From positions 434,001 through 498,000 of the forward strand of contig WTXD01000016.1 in the NCBI GenBank assembly GCA_022496205.1: DNA of 64,000 nucleotides, given 5' to 3'. This document shows positions 55,634-64,000 of the stretch, in pieces. The notes beneath the pieces were generated by a model, which was given only the letters and a program-made list of their open reading frames with translations, made no database searches and was not told the DNA's origin. The stretch is from Gloeopeniophorella convolvens. Its lineage: Eukaryota; Basidiomycota; Agaricomycetes; Russulales. Both the position numbers and the translations under genes were made by a program. The first letter of the stretch is position 1, and the number at the start of each line of letters is the position of its first letter.

Positions 55634-58183
55634 TCATAGGGAGACCGTACCACTTGCCTCAGGTGAACCCTGAGGGGATAGCGAGGCATCTTCACTCGAG
55701 GAACGAACATGGGCGTGTTCCACGTCTACAGCGACAACGGCTCCAGAGCCTGTTGAAAGGACATTGGCATCGGGGCTGGGTGATCTGTGGAGTGAGTGAG
55801 CCTGTTGCGTTGGGCTGTCGATTTCGACGGAGCTGCCGAAACGCAAGACATTTTCCGGCGAAGTTGATGCTGCCACTGGAAGCGCAGGGTGATTGCTCAG
55901 CAGGGAAGATTCGACGGAGAGCGACATGTCAGCAGTTGACGATGACATAGATATTGCACCAAGGACCTGCGTTTTGCTCATCCCGGGCGTGGTCAGCGTC
56001 GCTGGGACTGCGGAGTTGCTCGGGAGTATGCGTGCGGAGGGTTCGAGGCCGAGAAGTCCTGCAGATTTGGGATAAGTAGCACCCTGCGGCTGGTTTGTAA
56101 ATCGCTCAAGGCGGCCAGAGACTGGGGATGGAGGATGAGAAGTGGAAGGACAGCGATGGGATGCCTCGGCGCACGCAGGGAAGTCAGATTGTTCGAGGGC
56201 GATGAGCTCATCGTAGGTTCCAGCGCACTGGAATCGTTCTGAGGCTGTAGTGAATACTTGAGGGTGAGACCGGAGATAGAAAGGTTGGAGATATGCAAGG
56301 ATGTGTAATGCTACACTGTGTTCATCTTGGTCCGGCGCGACCCCAACGGCACGATTCCAGATCTCGCACAGGTCATAGCGGATCTCATCGTGGACGGTCG
56401 CCAGTAAGGGGCGGCTGCGGGATACATAGCGTAAGGTAGCAGTTATTGCCTTTGCGTGCGCCATTCGGGGTGGCCCATTGAGATAGGATAAGGCAATATG
56501 ACGAATGAAGTGCAGGGCCACGGCGTAACGGATCTCGAGCTGAGACCAGGCAGCCCAATCTGTGAGTAGAGGGAGGCCTACGATGCGGGTGATGACGGCG
56601 GCCTCTAAAGTGTCACCATAAAGCCACGGGGGGACAGATAGCATAGACGGGTCATACAATGTGCAGCGACGACGAGGTCTTGATCCGGGTCCTCTATCAT
56701 CCTTTCTAAAGTGATCAAAAGGCCAGATTTGCTCCAGGGCCACCACGGTATGGTGCTAGGATTATGTATGGGGATGAGCGCAAATGCAGCTTCAGAGCAT
56801 ATCTTGAACCGTCGACGTTGAGCAGCTTGAGGAGAGAGGCCCGGCCCTATGGGACGAAAAAGCAGGTCCAGCGCCCCATTGATGAGGTCGCCACGATGAC
56901 TGAGTGCGTCTACACGCGCCAGCACTGTCCTGGGCTGGTTCACGGTCCTTGAGTTCAGCAGGCCAAGGACTCCGGCAAGAAACTGCTCCAACTCGTGATC
57001 CTCGTCCAAAGATTCATAGGTCCATGCTAATGCCCGACCGTCCATATCGGGCGACTGGCTCATCGCTACTCTTTCAGTCGATTTGAGCATTCCGCTCGAG
57101 ACCAGACCCTGCAAATTTGATACGAAGCTATCGAGGACTCTCCAGACTGAATGTGGAATGCCAAATTTGCCGAACAAGATGTAGGAATTGCGCCCGAGGA
57201 TGACGACAAGTTGCCGGAGGATGTATAAAGGGGCCACCCAACATAATGTAGATAGAGGCGTCCGATATGGGCTGTTAGGGAATACGGCAGGCAAAATCGT
57301 GATCACCACGTAGAGCGACAAGCAGAGCGCAACCCATGAGACGATGATCTTGAATATGGTGAGATTGATGGTGAACAGAAGGACCGAGAGGCCCGCGAAG
57401 AATAGGAAGACGGATAGATGGAGAAGCGCAGGAAGTGCGTCGATTGCCCAGGAGACCCGGAACTTCTCCACACCCTCGGCATAGAAGGAACGGATGCGGG
57501 CCCGCTTGTACGGCTGGTAGCGTGTCTGGGTCACCCGCAGATAATGTCGCGCCCATTGTTGCAGCATTGTGGCCAGGAGTGCGCATGTCAGGCTGATGAC
57601 GAGACTGAGGAACCACAGCGCATTGACACAGACGGCGGTAGTGGATGGAGAGAACGCAGCGGGATCAGAGATGGCCGATGGGACTAGGGCGTGAGATCCA
57701 TTGTCGGAGGCAGACTGCTGATAGATGCGGGAGAGGTAGAAGGCGGACGCGTCCTGCGAGTTCAGCTGAAGCCCCTGGTAGGTGTTCCCGAGAAATGTTG
57801 CTACGGAGGCGGAGAATAGACCAGTCTACGATAGAGGGTCTGAGGGCGCTACGAGGTAACGAAGGCAGACGAAGCACGCACGAATACGAGTATCCCATCC
57901 GCGTCACCCTTCCAATTCTCGACCATCCTCCTATCTTCCTCCTCCGCGCGCTCGAGGTACATCGAGAAGAGAGGGCCTGACGGATCACTGAAGCTCTTCT
58001 CGGACTGGGCCTGAGCTCGTCCATGAGGTTGATCAGATAGGTATGCTAGAGTTTTCGTAGAGTGAGTTGACCAGAAACGGACGTCAAGACAGCTAAAGAC
58101 GAGATACCTTGTGCTTCAACTGGCACCGGCGCATTCACGTTGGGTGCTGCGCTGGGTCCCAACTCTACGTCTCCGGGCTCCAT
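55634..58183 (-). CDS. DUF6535 membrane protein, copy 2 (one frameshift)
   Basis: Exon 1 starts at 58183 (MEPGDVELGPS), and a splice gives AYLSDQPHGRAQ then GPLFSMYLERAEEEDRRMVENWKGDADGILVF. After a second intron come TGLFSASVATFLG and the membrane part (NALWFLSLVISLTCALLATMLQQWARHYLRV; ALPALLHLSVFLFFAGLSVLLF). The SLDEDHELEQFLAGVLGLLNS block follows. Near 56630-56625 a run of six C on the coding strand separates two frames (DLVVAAHCMTRLCYL and SVPPWLYGDTLEAAV); one extra C would join them. The long C-terminal tail (to 55634) is Ser/Pro-rich. Either a sequencing error in the C-run or a young null allele. Confidence 0.75.
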
Positions 58184-59214
58184 GATGTGTATAGAGAGTG
58201 TGTGGGGAACGCGACGTTCCGGCAGGTTCCGGCGGCACTAGCTCGTGCTGAGCACCGCTCGCGGCGACTCGATGATCTTTTCTGCGGACAGCGGCGTGTG
58301 GTCTCCTGCGACTAGAAATTTACTGCGCCCCTGATCCTCAATGTTTATAGGACACATCTGCCAGCATCATGTCGAAGGCTGCAGCGCTCGTGTGCTCGAA
58401 GAGGCCTCGGCGCCCTGAGTGCCTGCCCCCCACCGTATCGCAGCCGGCGTTTCATCGAAACTCGAGGCGCGCGCACACCGATTTCCGCAGCCCATACATA
58501 CAGCATACTGCGTAGCCACAGCCTGAATGTGGACTTGTATAGTACGTCTTGAGCGCGATTGGCAAGAGCGATCAGAAACGAAACTGGAAGAGTGCGCGTT
58601 ATGATGAGAAAGATCGGGATGTACAGTAAATTCCGAACAGCAAGAAGAGCAGTCACGCGTGGAAGTAGATGGGAATGGGTTCTACCAGGTTCTACCTACG
58701 TGCCCGCACCTCGGATTCGAACATCGTCGGGCTCCAACTTGAAAGAACCCATTCTTTCCGGGGGCCGTCACACGGCCGACGGCCGGGCCCGCCGGCTGCT
58801 ACACCTTGCCGTGCTGTCGCTACATTCGCCATGCATGAACTTTTGGCTCCCACTCGAAGCCCAGTGAGCTCGAATCCTTGCTACTCCGGAAGATACCATC
58901 CTTAAAGCATGCGTTCCGGTCCCCAGGACCCCAATGCGCAAGTGGTGACGTCAGAGTCACGACCCGCGGGGTAGATCATCGTTTGCTACTAATACATACT
59001 GACGAGGTTACACAGGCACTGAGAATCGCCATGAGGTGCGAGAGACATTGAAAAGAAAGGTAATCAAGTAGGAAATATCGGTATCGCATAGGTAAGAGCG
59101 CATCTGGTAGGATATAGTGAACGGAAGGGTGTAGTCTCGAGAAACACAAGGCCGGGGGAAGAGGGCGAGGACGGTAGTCATTGGGATGACGACTGCATGG
59201 CATCGGAGGCAGGA
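58184..59214. other. Spacer in DUF6535 array
   Basis: About 1 kb between copies 2 and 3 without a supportable gene. A minus-strand hydrophobic fragment near 58560-58650 (ALLAVRNLLYIPIFLII) is too short to assign. Confidence 0.45.
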
Positions 59215-61406
59215 TCAAGAATGTGAGTCTGGCAGCGGCAGTGGTAGATGAGCGACAGGAGGCGGAGGGGAGGGTGGGGAGGGGCTATGATCTATCTCGG
59301 CTTTGGGCTCCTTCGTTTGGGCGGCGATCTCTGGTCCAAGCGCCGTCGATGCACCTGAGGCTCGGATCTCCGAACTGAGGTCAAGCGGCGCAGGGTTCCG
59401 GTGAGCTGAGAGAGTACATGTAGGATACGATGGTCCTTCGAATAAGATGGGGGTACCGTTGGCCGTAGACGAAGAAACCACGGTCGGCGCGAATTCAATG
59501 CCTTCGTGCAAGGAGACATAGATCCAGCGTATCCAGTAGAGGATAATCATTGCATCGGTTCTTCGTGCCATAGTCCTGCTCGCTTCGTGCATCACGAGCA
59601 CTATCTCGTTCCACAGTTTGCAAAATTCGTTTCGTAGTTCCGGTGCGACATGGGTGGTTTGTAGGTCGGACACAATTAGATCCAAGCGAAAACGCCGGAG
59701 ACCGAGGTCGTGATCATTTTGGAAGGGGTTACCGTCATACGAGGGTAGTAGATACCGGGAGATATTCATAACGTTGATCATCCGGACGCTGTTATCTTGT
59801 CTACGATATTGCTCGAAGGGGGATTCCGACAGGCCCAAATGACGTCTGATAAGACTAGACCAATCGCCGTCATAGTCCTTCACTCTGTCGATAGCATACG
59901 CAAGGATAGAATGTGCGTTGTGTCTTACAGTCTGGTCGGGATGACTGCAATGTAACTGGGCGAAGTGAGCAAAATTTACATTGGCCAATATGGGGGACCC
60001 ATCAGCGTGTTCGAAGGCGACAGTTTGGAGCGTTGGATGGACTATAGGGGGATACACAGCCATCGCTCTGATGCAGATTGCCATTCGCCGCTGTCTGAGG
60101 GTGTCGACGATAAGGTCGGATGTTAAGGAGCACATCATGAACGTCACCATAGCATAAGAGAGTTCATGCACGGGCAGGCCACCAAATACATCTGTGGCTG
60201 CATCCACCTCTCGCGAGTTGAGGAACCCAGGGACTCCATACACAAACTGTTCCAATTCTTGATCTTCATCCAGAGAAGAGAATAACCATGTCAGCGCGCG
60301 GGTATAAAGGATAGACGAGAGCTTTGTGGCGGCATCCTGGATACCCCCCGTGATCCCTTTGGCCATCCTCCGTTCAAAGCCATACCACACGTAGCGTATA
60401 CGGTACAACCTGGGTATGCATCGGAGATAATCCCATATAGGGAACCTGGACACCAGCCAGGAGGTGCCCCAGGCAGCAAACCAGAGTAGTGTCGAAAGTG
60501 GCGTACTGTATGGACTGTCTGGGCGGAAGATCGGGATCATGGTGATGAGGAGATGGAGCCCGGCACACGCTCCAACGCAAAACAAGACAGCCCCGAACAT
60601 CGTAAGGTTGATGTCGAAAATGAAGACTGCCGCCCCGATGAAGACGAAGACGGAGAGGTGCAACAAGACGGGGAGAGCCTCGACAACCCACGGGAGGTGC
60701 AGTTTCTCTACGCCTTGTGCCATGAACTCGCGGATCCGTGCACGCCTGTGAGGGCTGTGTCGAGGCTGCGTGATGCGAAGGTACCGGCGCGCCCATTGCT
60801 GGAGCAATGTTGCGAGGAGCGCGCACGTGAGACTGAGGATCAAGCTGATGAACCAGAGGGCGTTGACCCACACAGCGGAGGCAGATGATGAGAATGTGGA
60901 CGGGTCGGAAAGCGTCGAAGGAATGGTTATAGAGGACGTGTTAGCTGATCCTGCATTAGTCTGGTAGAGGTGGGCCAGATAGAAGGCCGAAGCGTCTTGG
61001 GAGTTGAATTGGAGGTTCTGGATAGATGTGATGAGGAACGTTTCGACTGTGGCTGAGAACAGACCAGTCTGCAGTACACATTCGAGTGAGCCATCAAAAT
61101 CTGAGAGGATTGTGAGGTCGACGCACGAATACTAAGATGCCATCCGCGTCGCCCTTCCAGCTCTCAATCATTTTCTGGTCAACTTCAGTGGCCCTCTCAT
61201 TGTACATAGAGAATAGCGCGCCCGAGCCGTCAGTGAAGTTGCTTTCCGTATGTTGTGGGAGGTGGGCCCCAGAGGAAGCACCTGGGTGACCTATGTGGTT
61301 ATCGGCCCTCGGTAACAACTTGCTGAGGCATGAACGCACCTGGAGTGCCCTGGCGTGCTAGGCCAGGGGATAATGGCAACGCGGAAGGGTCAACCTCGGG
61401 TGGCAT
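59215..61406 (-). CDS. DUF6535 membrane protein, copy 3 (intact)
   Basis: The only complete, undisrupted member in the array. Exons are 61406-61340, 61290-61127 and 61068-59215, about 695 residues, in frame throughout. The protein starts MPPEVDPSALPLSPG. It then has GALFSMYNERATEVDQKMIESWKGDADGILVF, TGLFSATVETFL, SQDASAFYLAHLYQ, three to four membrane segments (NALWFISLILSLTCALLATLLQQWARRYL; ALPVLLHLSVFVFIGAAVFIFDI; CAGLHLLITMIPIF; LLWFAAWGTSWLVS), SLDEDQELEQFVYGVPGFLNS, and a helical cytosolic region ending in a Pro-rich tail. Function is unknown; expansion in wood-decay and mushroom fungi suggests a lineage-specific role. Confidence 0.87.
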
Positions 61407-61838
61407 GATGAGCGCTGCCTGAACCAGAAGGCTTGCATTGCTTTACGGCGACAACGATCCTCGGACTCGGGAGACCTGCGCCGGGGGTCACCGGGTCCTG
61501 CCGGGCCCGCGCCGCCAACATGAGGCTGCTTTCACGGCGGCGCGCGACCGTTCCATGATAGCAACGGCGACGACTCTGAACCTGCGCATGCATGGGGGCG
61601 ACCACTTCCGAATCGTTGATGAACAGAGAGCATTGCAAAAATGATGCCGGATAAGTAAGAGCAGCGAGATCGCAGATACGGGGAGTGATAACGGCTAAAG
61701 TAAATCTCTGCCTCTCAGGCCTCAGGCCTCATCGTTCAATCGCTTACGCCGAGATTGTGTTTCCGGCCCACAGCCTATCTACCTCTGTGAATTGAACAAG
61801 AGTCGTCGGTACCCATGAAGTATCCTTTTCTATCCCAT
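61407..61838. other. Spacer in DUF6535 array
   Basis: About 430 bases containing the promoter of copy 3 and the 3' UTR of copy 4. No gene is seen. Confidence 0.45.
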
Positions 61839-64000
61839 TTAACCCACAGAATCCCCAGGTGCGTCTTCCGTCGATACTTCGGTGTTAGTGACCACCAATG
61901 CTATTGGCGCGCAGGGACAGAAGGTCAGAACACGGAAGGGCATTCGATGGGGTACGCTCAGATGCTTACAGGGATGCGATCTTGTTTTGAGCGCCAGTGG
62001 AGACGGTGGTTGCGTTTGCTCTAGCGTCCGAGCGGTCAGAGAACGATCTGGAGTCCGTACGTCCTGCGCTGATGCTCCTGGCTCCATGTCCGAAAGTTGA
62101 GGAGACAAGGGCAGGCTCCTGGAGCCGTCTTGCATGTTTTCCGCGACGGCTGGGAGGTCCGGACCAGACCCGGCAGTCATCAGAATGAGGTCCGGCGAAA
62201 AAGCGTCAACCAAGGTGGGAGAGAACATGGGAACCGTAGGACGTTGCTGCTGAGCCTCTTCCGGCAAGGCTGGGCTTGCGGATGGACAGTCGGGGTCGCT
62301 GCTGCTAGGACGCTCACCCACGCTGAAACCTGGCTCCGGCGGACCCAGGGAAGCCTGGGGAGATACTGCAGCGGGAGCTCCACCGCTTTCTGGAATGTTG
62401 GACTCGTCCGAACCGTGTGGAACTGGCTCCAGGTCACATGGCGTCGTGGATACAGTTGGGGCTGTCGGTGCATGCGAAGCGGTGGCGGGAAGGAGATCCG
62501 GCGGAGGGCCAGGCGCGCGGCGCGGAGTAGCTTGGTTGGATGCGTCTTTGGGAACCGACATCTCCATACCGGCGCGGGCGATAACCGAATTTGGAGGAGC
62601 ACGTTGAAGACGGTGGCTTAGGAGAGTGCATGACGGATATGAAGACAAGGACGATAAGACGGCGTCGTCGTCGTCAGTTGAGGCATTGAATGCGGTCGGT
62701 GCACATCTTGTGCCGGCGTGGAGTTGGAGATAAATGGCGCGAGTGCCCCGGACAATATGTTTTGCGCTTGCTCTGGCTTCTTTGACGCTATTTTCTGGCA
62801 TCGAATTGGGGCGTAGCAGCCGGAGGAGCCCATTCCAGAGCGCACAAAACTCATGCTGGAGCTCCGGTATGGCGTTGACAGCATTAATATAGCGGGTCTC
62901 GCGAAAGAGGTACTTGAGCACGTTTCCGGGCATGTTTGACCGTTTGTTCGCGGATCCTATAACATGCCACCGGGAAAAGTGTAGGAAGTTGTAGAGCTGC
63001 ACATTCAGCCTGCCGTGCGCGAGATACTCTGCCATGCGAGATTTTGATAAACCAAGATAGCGCATAGTGACGCCGGACCAGCGCTCGTCGTAATCCTCTA
63101 TGCGGTCAATTGCAATGTACAGGATGCACTGGACGTAGAGCCTGATTATCACGTTGGGATGCTCGCCATGGGATTCCGCGAAGCTCACGAACTCGAAACG
63201 CTGGAAGATGCCGGACGTCGGGTCAGTGAGCGCCCGCAAGAAGGTCCGTTGGAGTAGAAACCGGTCTTCAGAGATGACCTTGAAGCAAAGAGCAGCCCGG
63301 CGTTGCTTGTCAGATTCGGCAATCGTTGGCGAGGATAGATGTCGGTCTAGGAATGGTATGATGGAACTAGGTAACTGATGCGTCGTCACCCTTCTGAGGG
63401 CTATGTCTGGGAATTTGACCTGGGAAGAGCCGTAGAAAACAAGAGTAGCCGCTAGGAACTGCTCCAGCTCATGGTCTTCATGCAGAGATTCGAACGTCCA
63501 TGCTAACGCCCAATCGTCTAGTTCCGGGTGAAGCTTTTCGGAGAGTCTGTCGGCTTCCTTCACCATACCGTTGAGCATCTGATTGCGGAGGGAGAAACGC
63601 AACTTGCGGATGCGCCCCCCGACGTAGTCGCGTGCGAAGAAGAGGGTCCGCTGGAGGATTGGATGAACAACCAGGTAGCAGCAGCACAGGAGGCAGAAGA
63701 CGCGACTCGGAAGTTTGGTGAAGACGAAGAGGAAAAGTTCGAATGGGAGTGTGATGAGATTGATCGTAAGCCAAGGGATGCCCACCGCAAGGATCGAAAC
63801 CAACGTCGTTAGCGGGGTGAAATACGGGCTGTCGTAGCGGACGATGGGCATGATGGTGATGCACAAATAGAGTCCCGTGTAGACGCCCAGGCATGCAAGC
63901 GTGACCGCAAACACGGTGTGGTTGACGCTGAACAAAAATACGGCGAGGCCACCAAAGAAGAGGAAGACTGAGATGTGCACCAGCGCAGGAAGCGCCTCGA
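61839..64000 (-). CDS. DUF6535 membrane protein, copy 4 (5' end beyond window)
   Basis: A single open frame of at least 720 codons runs off the window. It begins at EALPALVHISVFLFFGGLAVFLF, so the DUF6535 block and first membrane segment lie outside. Visible are a second hydrophobic cluster (LACLGVYTGLYLCITIMPIV; VFCLLCCCYLVVHPIL), SLHEDHELEQFLAATLVFYG, DERWSGVTMRYLGLSKSRMAEYLAHG (matching DDRWSCIAKRHLGLSDARFDKYRAHG of copy 1), ELQHEFCALWNGLL, and a 230-residue Pro/Ser-rich tail. No disruption is seen in the visible part. Confidence 0.85.
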   Translation of the reverse strand, partial: EALPALVHISVFLFFGGLAVFLFSVNHTVFAVTLACLGVYTGLYLCITIMPIVRYDSPYFTPLTTLVSILAVGIPWLTINLITLPFELFLFVFTKLPSRVFCLLCCCYLVVHPILQRTLFFARDYVGGRIRKLRFSLRNQMLNGMVKEADRLSEKLHPELDDWALAWTFESLHEDHELEQFLAATLVFYGSSQVKFPDIALRRVTTHQLPSSIIPFLDRHLSSPTIAESDKQRRAALCFKVISEDRFLLQRTFLRALTDPTSGIFQRFEFVSFAESHGEHPNVIIRLYVQCILYIAIDRIEDYDERWSGVTMRYLGLSKSRMAEYLAHGRLNVQLYNFLHFSRWHVIGSANKRSNMPGNVLKYLFRETRYINAVNAIPELQHEFCALWNGLLRLLRPNSMPENSVKEARASAKHIVRGTRAIYLQLHAGTRCAPTAFNASTDDDDAVLSSLSSYPSCTLLSHRLQRAPPNSVIARAGMEMSVPKDASNQATPRRAPGPPPDLLPATASHAPTAPTVSTTPCDLEPVPHGSDESNIPESGGAPAAVSPQASLGPPEPGFSVGERPSSSDPDCPSASPALPEEAQQQRPTVPMFSPTLVDAFSPDLILMTAGSGPDLPAVAENMQDGSRSLPLSPQLSDMEPGASAQDVRTPDRSLTARTLEQTQPPSPLALKTRSHPCKHLSVPHRMPFRVLTFCPCAPIALVVTNTEVSTEDAPGDSVG

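Overview
This window is nuclear DNA of a filamentous basidiomycete, most likely an Agaricomycete (polypore or mushroom-type fungus). The genes are dense, GC-rich and split by many introns of about 50-60 bases, usually with GTGCGT/GTACGT/GTGAGT donors. The gene content agrees: a DUF6535 multigene array, an F-box/LRR-type protein, a heme-thiolate peroxidase, an ARO8-type transaminase, an ALR/MNR2-type CorA channel and a KDM5 demethylase. There are no bacterial operons, CRISPR arrays or rRNA genes. All exon boundaries are read by eye from splice signals and reading frame.

Left part (1-22 kb) is mostly conserved housekeeping: SEC18/NSF (partial, minus), a STIMATE-family ER membrane protein, a Clr2-type silencing factor next to an AT-rich LTR-like insertion, a Virilizer homologue (m6A writer complex; minus), an ORMDL/Orm sphingolipid regulator head-to-head with it, MTD1 folate dehydrogenase (minus), an intron-containing tRNA-Arg(TCT), an ARO8-type aminotransferase, an HPP-family membrane protein, a divergent 14-3-3 paralogue, and a heme-thiolate peroxidase with an apparent one-base frameshift.

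Middle part (22-37 kb) is accessory. It begins with a 4.4-kb gene-poor stretch that carries a near-perfect 60-bp inverted repeat (foldback element). Next come a decayed membrane-protein gene and a tandem segmental duplication of about 3.1-3.3 kb. The duplicated unit is a beta-rich, MABP-like repeat protein gene (possible pore-forming-toxin relative) plus an F-box gene. One F-box copy is broken and the other complete.

Right part (37-64 kb) has an ALR/MNR2-type magnesium transporter, a full KDM5-type H3K4 demethylase (minus) and the canonical 14-3-3 gene (minus; same internal exon lengths as the paralogue 29 kb away). It ends with a same-strand tandem array of four DUF6535 membrane proteins: one intact, one with a single frameshift, one with two, and one cut by the window edge. 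Functional links between genes are weak. The main themes are chromatin and RNA regulation (KDM5, Clr2, Virilizer), ER and membrane functions (Sec18, STIMATE, Orm, HPP, CorA), and fast-evolving Agaricomycete families in the accessory parts.
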